A DNA stretch of 64,000 nt from JABDIY01 sp963751955 (lineage in GTDB: Bacteria > Actinomycetota > Acidimicrobiia > Acidimicrobiales > SZUA-35): contig CAVVWM010000003.1 of NCBI GenBank assembly GCA_963751955.1, positions 393,812 to 457,811 of the forward strand, given 5' to 3'. Positions 37,051 to 44,924 of this stretch are shown piece after piece. Position 1 is the stretch's first letter. Each line of letters starts with the position of its first letter. The notes below the pieces were generated by a model, which had not been told where the DNA came from, searched no databases, and saw nothing but the letters and a program-made list of their open reading frames with translations. The position numbers were made by a program, and so were the translations under genes.

Positions 37051-37824
37051 TCAGCAGAGGCTCCGCAGGGAGGACACGAGCTCGACGAACTCGCCTCGCT
37101 CAGATTCTGTCAAGCCGTCGAAGGCGTGAGAAGCCATCAGCGTCGTGAGCATCTCGGAGTTGGATCGTTTCTCCGGATCGGGCACAGGATGGGGATCTCC
37201 CCAGCCGAACCTTTCCGCGCCAGCAATCCCGCCGCGGTCGGGATCCTCGGTGGACATGATTGCGCCGTGAGGACCGAGGCCAACGGCGTGAACGGCGATG
37301 ATGTGGGCTGCTCCCCTGAGTTCTCGAACAGCGTTGAGCGCTACGACCGCTGCCCCTGCCGGTGTTGAAGGCAGGGTGATGTGCCGCCAACCAGCGAAGA
37401 GGACGCCGAGGCTCGGATCGGCGGACAACGCTACCCGGGCCGCCAACGCAGTCGTTCGCTCGAGGTCCTCGGCGGAGACGTCGGCGAACACCCGGTCAGC
37501 CCACCGTCCGGCCGCGGCGGCGTATTCATCAGACCGTTGGCGTGGTGTCAGGCCGGCTGGTGCATTTCCATCCCAGAGTTCGGCCACCTTTTGTGGTGCC
37601 ATGAAGGCAATGGCTGCGGCGGCGACGTCCGCGTGTACATCACCTAGAACACCGGCCCGACCGTGAACCCAGAAACTGAACTTCTGATTCATGCCCAGTT
37701 CGGCACCGCGCACAACGGTGTCGTGGTCAAGCATCCAGAAACGTCCGATCTCCAGGATTGGTGTTGCAGTTGCAGTGGCGGCGGCGGTCGGTGATGTCAC
37801 CCAGCCAGCATAAATGCAGACCAT
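37051..37824 (-). CDS. SCO6745-like protein
   Basis: About 257 residues resembling the actinobacterial SCO6745 family, a helical protein of unknown function often near F420-linked or regulatory genes. Seen: FWVHGRAGVLGDVHADVAAAAIAFMAP and ALAARVALSADPSLGVLFAGW (parts), with the usual long alpha-helical C-terminal domain. ATG at 37824 has GAGG eight bases upstream, but then only 18 bases separate it from the divergent PPOX start. GTG at 37800, six bases after a TATGCT box, is an alternative leaderless start. The same frame stays open through the repeat array to 38787; that extension is not coding. Confidence 0.72.
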   Translation of the reverse strand: MVCIYAGWVTSPTAAATATATPILEIGRFWMLDHDTVVRGAELGMNQKFSFWVHGRAGVLGDVHADVAAAAIAFMAPQKVAELWDGNAPAGLTPRQRSDEYAAAAGRWADRVFADVSAEDLERTTALAARVALSADPSLGVLFAGWRHITLPSTPAGAAVVALNAVRELRGAAHIIAVHAVGLGPHGAIMSTEDPDRGGIAGAERFGWGDPHPVPDPEKRSNSEMLTTLMASHAFDGLTESERGEFVELVSSLRSLC

Positions 37825-37842
37825 CGGAGGTACCTCGTAGCT

Positions 37843-38259
37843 ATGGATCTCTCTACAGCACTGAATTGGGCGTCTGAGCGCCGCACCGCGGTTCTCATTA
37901 CACTCCGCCGTGACGGTCGGGCCCAGAGTTCCGATGTCGCCTACACGGTCGTGAACTCCGCCTTCAAAGTATCGCTGACCACCAGCAGAGCGAAAACCGC
38001 AAATATGAAGCGGGACAATCGGGTGGTGTTCCACCTTAGCGAGCCGTCGTCCTTCACATATCTGTCGTTCGACTGCACCGTCGAACTGTCTCCGGCAACT
38101 GAACGGATCGACGACGAGACCTCCGACGCGCTGGTGGCGTACTACCGAGCGGTAGCCGGAGACCATCCCGACTGGGACGAGTATCGGCAGGCCATGATTG
38201 CTGAGGGTCGTTTGATCGCCACGATCACACCGGCGTCGGTGGTCGGACAAATCAACTGA
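37843..38259 (+). CDS. PPOX-class F420-dependent oxidoreductase-like protein
   Basis: 138 residues, split-barrel flavin/deazaflavin-binding protein of the pyridoxamine phosphate oxidase superfamily. Family features: RTAVLITLRRDGRAQSSDVAY at the start (strand with dinucleotide contact), SRAKTANMKRDNRVVFHL, and the C-terminal VVGQIN. Actinobacterial members of this size are mostly F420-dependent reductases of unknown substrates; FMN or haem binding is an alternative. ATG at 37843. The stop at 38259 is followed within five bases by the repeat array. Confidence 0.82.
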   Translation: MDLSTALNWASERRTAVLITLRRDGRAQSSDVAYTVVNSAFKVSLTTSRAKTANMKRDNRVVFHLSEPSSFTYLSFDCTVELSPATERIDDETSDALVAYYRAVAGDHPDWDEYRQAMIAEGRLIATITPASVVGQIN

Positions 38260-38263
38260 GCCC

Positions 38264-39364
38264 GTGCTGTCCAGAGGCCCCGAAGGCGAGCCGAGGCCAA
38301 CAAGCAACCAGCCGCAGCGACCCGTAGGGGCCGTGTCCATGAAACGAGGGCCCCCAGGCCCGAGTGAGAACACGGACGCAAAGGGCCGAAGGCGAGGCAA
38401 GAGGCCCCGGAGGGAATCAAGTGGAGGCCCCCGGAGGGACAACCGTTCCGGGCCGACCCGAGGGCCCGAGTCCGTGAAACGAGGGCCCCCAGGCCCGAGT
38501 GAGAACATGGACGCAAAGGGCCGAAGGCGAGGCAAGAAGCCCCCGGAGGGAATCAAGTGGAGGCCCCCGGAGGGACAACCGTCCGAGCCGACCCGAAGGC
38601 CCGAGTCCGTGAAACGAGGGCCCCCAGGCCCGAGTGAGAACACGGACGCAAAGGGCCGAAGGCGAGGCAAGAAGCCCCCGGAGGGAATCAAGTGGAGGCC
38701 CCCGGAGGGACAACCGTTCCGGGCCGACCCGAAGGCCCGAGTCCGTGAAACGAGGGCCCCCAGGCCCGAGTGAGAACACGGACGCAAAGGGCCGAAGGCG
38801 AGGCAAGAAGCCCCCGGAGGGAATCAAGTGGAGGCCCCCGGAGGGACAACCGTTCCGGGCCGACCCGAGGGCCCGAGTCCGTGAAACGAGGGCCCCCAGG
38901 CCCGAGTGAGAACACGGACGCAAAGGGCCGAAGGCGAGGCAGAGCCCCGAAGGCGAGTCAGAGGCCCCCGGAGGGACAACCGTTCCGGGCCGACCCGTAA
39001 GGGCCGAGTCCGTGAAGCGAGGGCCCCCAGGCCCGAGTGAGAACACGGACGCAAAGGGCCGAAGGCGAGGCAAGAGGCCCCCGGAGGGAATCAAGTGGAG
39101 GCCCCCGGAGGGACAACCGTTCCGGGCCGACCCGAAGGCCCGAGTCCGTGAAGCGAGGGCCCCCAGGCCCGAGTGAGAACACGGACGCAAAGGGCCGAAG
39201 GCGAGGCAAGAGGCCCCCGGAGGGAATCAAGTGGAGGCCCCCGGAGGGACAACCGTTCCGGGCCGACCCGAAGGCCCGAGTCCGTGAAGCGAGGGCCCCC
39301 AGGCCCGAGTGAGAACACGGACGCAAAGGGCCGAAGGCGAGGCAAGAGGCCCCCGGAGGGACAA
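38264..39364. repeat. Tandem array of ~136-bp GC-rich units between convergent genes
   Basis: After a degenerate lead-in (38264-38340), eight units start with GAA(A/G)CGAGGGCC at 38341, 38476, 38611, 38747, 38883, 39014, 39150 and 39286; spacings are 135, 135, 136, 136, 131, 136 and 136, the last unit being cut at about 79 bases. Units are nearly identical except the fifth. Each has a 7-bp inverted repeat GTCCGTG...CACGGAC about 29 bases apart, an inner GGGCC-CCCA-GGCCC hairpin, and CCCCCGGAGGGA twice, 31 bases apart. The period is not a multiple of three, and open frames occur on both strands only because the DNA lacks stops. It fills the space between the PPOX stop and the CDF stop exactly. 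Not CRISPR: no unique spacers. Confidence 0.92.
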
Positions 39365-40297
39365 CTAGTGCTGGTCATCCTCACAGTTGTGGCATTCCAT
39401 CTGGATCGTGGAATGTGCGATACCCAAGTGGTTTGCGAGCTCAGTTTGCACGATCGCCATTGCCTCCTGGGCGTCGTGCAGACTGACAGACCCATCGATT
39501 TCCACATGGGCGGTAACACTGGAGACTCCGGGGGCGATGGACCGAGTGTGCACGTGGTGGACCCCGTTCACGTTCTCCACTGACTTGATGACCGCGCCGA
39601 TCTGGTCGCTGTCGCTTCCCAATGGCGAGCGATCGAGAAGTTCAGAGCTTGCGGCCCGCAGCAGGTTCCACGTGCCGTGAAGAACGAAGACGTTGATGAG
39701 TAGGGAGGCCACGGGGTCGACCCATGTGTAGCCGGTTCCACTGAGCACAAGGCCAGCGATTACCACGATGACCGATCCCGCCAGGTCAACCAGCAAGTGG
39801 AGGCGCGCCGCCTTAAGGGATAGATGATCGCCGTCGCCAAGGATCAGCACGCTTGCGCCGTTCACAACAATGCCCGCAATTCCGATGAGAATCACACCTC
39901 CACCATCGACCTCGACCGGATCGAAAAGCCGCTGAATCGATTCGTATACGACCCACGCGACCGATCCGATGAGGAGAAGACCTGAGGTGTAGCCGCCCAG
40001 CGCGTCGGATTTGCCCCAGCCATAGCTCATGGCGGTAGTTGCGGGCCGACGTAGTAGCACCAAGGCCACCAGCGCTGTCAGAAGACCTACAGCATCGACG
40101 ATCTGATGAAGTGCGTCCGCCAGTACGACGACCGATCCCAACGCCAGACCGACCAGGACTTGCACGACCGCAAATCCAACGTTGACCGCTGCTGCCAGCC
40201 CGAGTCGACCGTTACCAACAGGGGCGTGGTCATGGCTCGTGCGACCCTGCCCGTGTGAGTGACCCACAAGTTCGTGACTGTTGTCCTCCGACGACAT
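39365..40297 (-). CDS. Cation diffusion facilitator (zinc-type) transporter
   Basis: 310 residues. Exports divalent metal (Zn, Co or Cd) in exchange for protons. Histidine-rich N-terminus (HELVGHSHGQGRTSHDHAP), six membrane helices, and the two metal-site motifs: ADALHQIVDAVG in helix 2 and LHLLVDLAG in helix 5. A C-terminal cytoplasmic domain (VHHVHTRSIAPG, VTAHVEID) and a further His/Cys tail (ECHNCEDDQH) bind metal. Closest in layout to CzcD/ZitB. The last codon and stop directly abut the tandem array. Confidence 0.92.
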   Translation of the reverse strand: MSSEDNSHELVGHSHGQGRTSHDHAPVGNGRLGLAAAVNVGFAVVQVLVGLALGSVVVLADALHQIVDAVGLLTALVALVLLRRPATTAMSYGWGKSDALGGYTSGLLLIGSVAWVVYESIQRLFDPVEVDGGGVILIGIAGIVVNGASVLILGDGDHLSLKAARLHLLVDLAGSVIVVIAGLVLSGTGYTWVDPVASLLINVFVLHGTWNLLRAASSELLDRSPLGSDSDQIGAVIKSVENVNGVHHVHTRSIAPGVSSVTAHVEIDGSVSLHDAQEAMAIVQTELANHLGIAHSTIQMECHNCEDDQH

Positions 40298-40361
40298 GGC
40301 TACAACTGTACGTCACTACCCGATTGCCAACGATGGTGCAATCGCACCCGATGGTCTGAAC

Positions 40362-41624
40362 TCAGACGTTCTTGGGGAGTTCGGAGAAGGGAGTGTCCCT
40401 GTCGTGTCCGGGCTCTCGGGGAAGGCCGAGAACCCGTTCGCCGAGGATGTTCTTCTGAATCTGATCCGTACCGCCGTAGATCGGTGGACCCTGGGCGTGA
40501 AGAACCAGCTCGGCGATGGAGGGGTCGGTTGCGGAGGATCGGCCCGACAGCATCCCGTCGGCCTGGATGATCCGCAGGCTGACGTCTCGGAACTGTCGAT
40601 GCAGCTCGCCGTCGATCAGCTTGGCGATGTTGCCCTCTCCCCCGGTCCGCTGGCTTTTCTGGCGAGCTCGCTGAATATTCAAGCGATTCACCTGGAGCAG
40701 CGAGTACAAGTTGATCAACTCCTGGCGAACGAGCAAGTCCTCAGTTTGTCCGAGTTGCCGTGCAAGATCGACATACCGGTTGTACAGCTTCATGCCCACG
40801 TTGGGGGCATGACCGCCGGACTTTGGTCGCTTCGATCGCTCCACGATGTCGCCAACCCGCCGGTCGAACGAATTCACTTTGGATCCGGGTTGGGCCATTG
40901 CATATCCGGCGAAGCCCGCACCGATGCTGGCTCGTTCCACCGCCAGCGTGGTGTTGGCGACACGCCAGCCATCGCCGCGTTCACCGATCATGGCGTCGGC
41001 GGTGACAAGTGCGTCATCCATGAACACCTCGGAAAAGAAGGTGCGACCGGTCATTTCTTTCAGGGGACGGACCTCGACGCCGTCCTGATCCATCGAAATG
41101 ACGAAGTAGGACATCCCTCGGTGTTTGGGGAGTTCTGGGTCGGTTCGCGCAACGAGCATGCCCAGGTCGGCGATGTCTCCCTGGGAGGTCCACACCTTCT
41201 GGCCAGTCACCCGCCATTCGTCGCCATCGAGAACCGCTTTGGTCTGTAGGCCGGCTAGATCAGACCCGGCGACGGGTTCGCTGAAGAGCTGGCACCAAGC
41301 GTCGCGTCCGTTGAGGATCTTGGGGACGTACCGCTCGATCTGTTCAGGCGTTCCGTGTTCGGCAATCGTGGGAGCGGCCAGCATGTATCCGAGTCCCGGT
41401 GGTGGCCCAACGACATCGGCTGCCGCAACGGCTCGCATGGCCCGCATTGCCTGACTCTGACTCCAGCCCTTCCCACCGGCCTCTACCGGGAGCATGGGGT
41501 GGGCGTAGCCGCTGTCGGCCAGGAGCTGCCACCAGGTTCCGAGCGTCATGTCGGGATCCCAGTTGTCATCTATCCAGCCCCGCACCAGATCTTCGATTTC
41601 AGGGGCCTGCTCGACAACGCTCAT
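40362..41624 (-). CDS. Acyl-CoA dehydrogenase family protein
   Basis: 420 residues, FAD flavoprotein of acyl-CoA oxidation. N-terminal helical domain, mid-domain FSEPVAGSDLAGLQTKAV (FAD-binding signature), WRVTGQKVWTSQGD, and a C-terminal domain ending QGPPIYGGTDQIQKNILGERVLGLP, the flavin-adenine contact. The second-domain variant resembles ACADs active on bulky or steroid-like CoA esters, but substrate cannot be assigned. Located 64 bases upstream of the CDF gene on the same strand. Confidence 0.93.
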   Translation of the reverse strand: MSVVEQAPEIEDLVRGWIDDNWDPDMTLGTWWQLLADSGYAHPMLPVEAGGKGWSQSQAMRAMRAVAAADVVGPPPGLGYMLAAPTIAEHGTPEQIERYVPKILNGRDAWCQLFSEPVAGSDLAGLQTKAVLDGDEWRVTGQKVWTSQGDIADLGMLVARTDPELPKHRGMSYFVISMDQDGVEVRPLKEMTGRTFFSEVFMDDALVTADAMIGERGDGWRVANTTLAVERASIGAGFAGYAMAQPGSKVNSFDRRVGDIVERSKRPKSGGHAPNVGMKLYNRYVDLARQLGQTEDLLVRQELINLYSLLQVNRLNIQRARQKSQRTGGEGNIAKLIDGELHRQFRDVSLRIIQADGMLSGRSSATDPSIAELVLHAQGPPIYGGTDQIQKNILGERVLGLPREPGHDRDTPFSELPKNV

Positions 41625-41677
41625 TGATCAAGCCTATGTGAGGCTCTCGAGCCGGTCCCATTCATCGAGTCCACGGC

Positions 41678-42709
41678 CTACTTCGCCCGAAGCATTTCTT
41701 CGAGATCCTCGATCTCTCGAACGTGGCGGAGGATCTTGGTCTCGCAGGCTTCTATTTCCCGAAGAACCGAATCGGCTTCCACGCCCGGCGAATCCTTCTG
41801 GCTCTGCAGCTCGATGATCATGGCTTCGCACTCCTCGATGCCAGCTCGGTGGGCCTCGATAGCGCTGGCGACCTCGGCCTTGTCGAAGATTTGATGCTCG
41901 CCTCCATTTTCTGAATCATCGGAGATCTCAGAGGCCTGGGTTATCGCGGGGACCGACATCTCGGTGTCACGGTTTCGAGTAGCCACGTACATGGGAGACA
42001 TGATCTCGACGCCGGCCCCGTGCAACGTATCGAGCATGGCACCCCGCAGATTCGAGCGGGCCGCCAACAGACGCTCGGGCGTATCCAGGAAACCGGCAAC
42101 TCGATACACCACCGTGTAGTCACCGAGCTCGACCACCTGAACGAAAGGATCACGGAGTTCGGCTCGTTCCGCCGCTTCCATGAAAAGGGGTTTGAGTTCG
42201 TGCCGGGAGACGTCGTAGCCGATCGAGATATTTGCCGACACGATCGTGCCCGATGCCCGCACCACCTTGACCGGTTGGGTCACCATCAACGAATTCGGAA
42301 GGGTGGTGAGATCTCGGTCGTTGGTTTGGATCTCGGTGTGAAAGAGACCAACTTCGGTAACCCGACCCACCCGATCGCTCACCTCGATGAAGTCGCCCGG
42401 TTTGAACTTTTTCAGCGAACGGAGAAGAAGGCCAGCCATCCCATTAGCGATGATCGATTGAGATGAGATGGCCAAGGCTCCGGTGACGACCAGGCCCGTG
42501 ACACCCAAAACAAGTTCTTGGTTCGTCCCGGCTGGGAGCAAGAAGATTCCCAGCAGCAGACCGACGAACAGGATTCCGAAGGTATAGACCTGCTTTCGGA
42601 ATGTTCGTTCGCTGGCGTCCCCCGCCCATCGGCGGGTCTCGACCGATCGCACAGCGAATACCAGGACAAGGGTGATAACTGCTACTGCAATGCTCGGAAC
42701 CCACTCCAT
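41678..42709 (-). CDS. MscS-family mechanosensitive channel with C-terminal coiled coil
   Basis: 343 residues. Three N-terminal membrane helices (about 5-20, 43-62, 66-100), pore-lining helix with AISSQSIIANGMAGLLLRS, then the beta domain GDFIEVSDRVGRVTEVGLFHTEIQTND (parts) that defines MscS. After the usual vestibule there is a charged extra tail of about 75 residues (from DSENGGEHQIFDKAEVA) rich in E/K/L heptads, a likely coiled coil. It diverges from a tetR gene by 51 bases, which suggests its expression may be controlled by that regulator. Confidence 0.92.
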   Translation of the reverse strand: MEWVPSIAVAVITLVLVFAVRSVETRRWAGDASERTFRKQVYTFGILFVGLLLGIFLLPAGTNQELVLGVTGLVVTGALAISSQSIIANGMAGLLLRSLKKFKPGDFIEVSDRVGRVTEVGLFHTEIQTNDRDLTTLPNSLMVTQPVKVVRASGTIVSANISIGYDVSRHELKPLFMEAAERAELRDPFVQVVELGDYTVVYRVAGFLDTPERLLAARSNLRGAMLDTLHGAGVEIMSPMYVATRNRDTEMSVPAITQASEISDDSENGGEHQIFDKAEVASAIEAHRAGIEECEAMIIELQSQKDSPGVEADSVLREIEACETKILRHVREIEDLEEMLRAK

Positions 42710-42720
42710 GAATACCCCCC

Positions 42721-42736
42721 GGTCGTCTCGACAACC
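42721..42736. promoter_or_regulatory. Imperfect dyad between mscS-like gene and tetR, candidate TetR site
   Basis: GGTCGTC-TC-GACAACC is a 16-bp dyad with six of seven pairs matching, centred in the 51-base gap between divergent genes. TetR-family regulators commonly bind such sites next to their own gene. No experiment or second copy supports it. Confidence 0.35.
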
Positions 42737-42760
42737 TTATGACGGCCTGACTGTCCTACT

Positions 42761-43390
42761 GTGGAAACCGTGCAACTCGATGTCTTACGCGCCGGAGCAC
42801 CAACTCCACTCCTGTCCAGAACCGCAGAGGAGCGCCTCGGGCTGCGTCACCGCGAGATTCTGGATCAGCTCGAATCGTTGTTTCTTGACCGTGGCTTTGC
42901 CAGTTCCACCATCGGCGACATCGCAGCAGAGCTCGGATGTTCACGTCGCACCCTCTACGAGATTGCATCATCCAAGGAGCAGTTGGTCCTCATCGTCCTC
43001 GACCGGTTCCTGCACAAGAAGGGGCGGGCTGCCCTGGATTCGATCGATCCAAGCGACGACCTGATCGTGCAGCTTCGCCGCTATATCGTGGGTGGGATCG
43101 AATTTCATCTGGAACGCGCACTGTTCGAAGACCTCTCCGACGAGGCGCCAGCTCGGCGACTTCTCGACCGGCACTTCAGGTTCGTGATGACAGTCTTTCA
43201 GCGCCTCGTGACATTGGGAATTCAACGGGGTGATTTCCGCGCCATCAACCCAGCCATCGTTGCCGGAGCTGTAGCGGGAAGCACGCGCTTCATGAGCCAG
43301 CCCGAAATCATCGACGACATCGGTCTTGACCTTCGAACGATCATCACCGAACTACTCGACTACCTGCTGCCCACGCTCGTCGAAGACTAG
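42761..43390 (+). CDS. TetR/AcrR family transcriptional regulator
   Basis: 209 residues from GTG at 42761. N-terminal helix-turn-helix: LFLDRGFASSTIGDIAAELGCSRRTLYEIASSKEQLV (parts), a standard TetR DNA-binding domain placed after about 28 residues of extension. The C-terminal domain binds an unknown ligand. Gene pairs: 12 bases upstream of a DMT exporter on the same strand and divergent from the MscS gene. Control of one or both is likely. Confidence 0.9.
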   Translation: METVQLDVLRAGAPTPLLSRTAEERLGLRHREILDQLESLFLDRGFASSTIGDIAAELGCSRRTLYEIASSKEQLVLIVLDRFLHKKGRAALDSIDPSDDLIVQLRRYIVGGIEFHLERALFEDLSDEAPARRLLDRHFRFVMTVFQRLVTLGIQRGDFRAINPAIVAGAVAGSTRFMSQPEIIDDIGLDLRTIITELLDYLLPTLVED

Positions 43391-43402
43391 TCGAACCTCC
43401 GA

Positions 43403-44311
43403 GTGTCAGGAATGGGGTACGAGGCCGCTGCGCTGGCGGCCGGATTCAGCTGGGCCATCGGCGGTCTGATAGCAACTGGACCTTCTCGCCAATTGGGCGG
43501 GCCCCGTTTCACCCGACTCCGTATGTACTGGGTTGCCTTCGCTCTCGTTGCGTTGGCTACCGCAGCCGGCGGCTGGGACACCATTGGTGGTAGGGAAGCG
43601 CTGTTGCTGGGCAGCTCGGGCGTTATCGGTCTTGCCATAGGTGATGCTGCGTTGTTCAGCGCGTTCGCCCGGTTGGGGCCACGAAGAACGAGCATCCTCT
43701 TCACCACGAATGCTCCCATGACCGCGGTCGCAAGCGCCGTTCTGTTCGGTGAGCGGTTCGACGGGCGATCGATTGTGGGCGCCATTGGGGTACTGACCGG
43801 GGTTGGTCTCGCCATTGCCTTCGGAACCCGACCCGGACAGAAGCACGGATGGGAGCAAGTGCAGGGACCGCTGATCGTTGGTGTCGGTTTCGGTCTGCTG
43901 GGGGCGGCGGGTCAAGCGGTGGGCGTTCTCCTGGCCGACCCGGTTTTCGAGGGACCCGACGAGGTCTCGCCGTGGGCAGCTGCGGCGGTTCGAGCGGTTA
44001 TGGGTTTGGCAGCACTCGTAGTGTTTAGAGGGTGGTTCGAGAAACGGACCAACATCCCCTACCCGGCCAGGTTCTCTTGGAGACTGATAGCCGTCATCAT
44101 CTTGTCAGGCACAATCGCAATGGTCGTCGGAAAGACGCTGGTGCTGGTTGCCCTCGATGGCGGCGACCCTGGGATCGTGAGTGTTCTGGTCTCTACCACT
44201 CCGGCGCTCCAACTACCGCTCATCTGGGCTGTCACCCGTGAACGGCCTCCGGCTGCGGCCTGGGTCGGCGCCTGCCTCGCCGCGGCCGGCACTGCACTGA
44301 TCGTCACCTAG
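43403..44311 (+). CDS. EamA/DMT superfamily transporter
   Basis: 302 residues, about ten membrane helices in two EamA repeats: first repeat around GFSWAIGGLIA to RTSILFTTNAPMTAVASAVLFGE, second around GFGLLGAAGQAVGVL to STTPALQLPLIWAVTRE (parts). Such proteins mostly export amino acids or metabolites; substrate unknown. Start is GTG at 43403 or ATG at 43412. Likely co-transcribed with the tetR gene. A small hairpin CGGCC-CGAAT-GGCCG (44313-44327) lies between its stop and that of convergent cysC and may end transcription. Confidence 0.88.
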   Translation: MSGMGYEAAALAAGFSWAIGGLIATGPSRQLGGPRFTRLRMYWVAFALVALATAAGGWDTIGGREALLLGSSGVIGLAIGDAALFSAFARLGPRRTSILFTTNAPMTAVASAVLFGERFDGRSIVGAIGVLTGVGLAIAFGTRPGQKHGWEQVQGPLIVGVGFGLLGAAGQAVGVLLADPVFEGPDEVSPWAAAAVRAVMGLAALVVFRGWFEKRTNIPYPARFSWRLIAVIILSGTIAMVVGKTLVLVALDGGDPGIVSVLVSTTPALQLPLIWAVTRERPPAAAWVGACLAAAGTALIVT

Positions 44312-44332
44312 CCGGCCCGAATGGCCGTGTGG

Positions 44333-44923
44333 CTACAGGCCGAGTGCGTCGATGATCTGAGCGACACAGCTGTCCAGCGGCTCGTTTGTGTCCACGGTGA
44401 TCTCAGGTTTCGGAGGTGGTTCGTAGGGGGCTGAGATCCCACTGAATTCACTGATCTCGCCGGCCCGAGCCTTCTTGTACAGACCCTTTACGTCGCGAGC
44501 CTCGCAGACCTCGAGCGGAGTATCGACGAACACTTCGACGAAACGACCTTCAGGATGAAGCGCCCGGACCTGCTCGCGATCTGCGGTGTAGGGCGAAATG
44601 AAAGCGGTGAGAACAACCACGCCAGCATCCTGGAACAGACGGCACACCTCGCCGATCCGTCGGATGTTCTCGGTTCGATCCTCGGGTGAAAATCCCAGAT
44701 CGCGATTGAGTCCGAAGCGGATGTTGTCCCCGTCGAGGACATAGGCGGTGACACCCATTTCGACCAGCGCACTCTCCACTGCGAATGCGAGTGTCGACTT
44801 GCCAGAACCACTCAAACCGGTGAACCAGATCGTGTAGCTCTCGTGACCGAGATTGGCCGCTCTCGCTGCGCCATCGATATGGCCCTCGGCGCGAACGATG
44901 TTGGTTGCGACTGGTTCTGTCAC
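44333..44923 (-). CDS. cysC: Adenylyl-sulfate kinase (stand-alone)
   Basis: Phosphorylates APS to PAPS. 196 residues from GTG at 44923, one base after the cysNC stop, with AGGGG five bases upstream. P-loop GLSGSGKST at 36-44, DGDNIRFGLNRDLGF, FISPYTADREQVR, and the lid-region KGLYKKARAGEI are all canonical. It duplicates the kinase domain already fused to CysN just upstream. The stand-alone copy has the more standard sequence, so it may carry most of the PAPS-forming activity. Confidence 0.96.
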   Translation of the reverse strand: MTEPVATNIVRAEGHIDGAARAANLGHESYTIWFTGLSGSGKSTLAFAVESALVEMGVTAYVLDGDNIRFGLNRDLGFSPEDRTENIRRIGEVCRLFQDAGVVVLTAFISPYTADREQVRALHPEGRFVEVFVDTPLEVCEARDVKGLYKKARAGEISEFSGISAPYEPPPKPEITVDTNEPLDSCVAQIIDALGL

Positions 44924-44924
44924 G

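Noticed and set aside
37824..39190. Long open frames through the tandem array on both strands, including a 578-codon minus-strand frame that joins the SCO6745-like gene
   Set aside because: The 135-136-bp period changes frame at each unit, the frames exist on both strands at once, and predicted products are low-complexity Gly/Pro/Arg/Ser without family homology.
38264..39364. Possible CRISPR array
   Set aside because: Units are identical over their full length with no variable spacers, and no cas genes are present.
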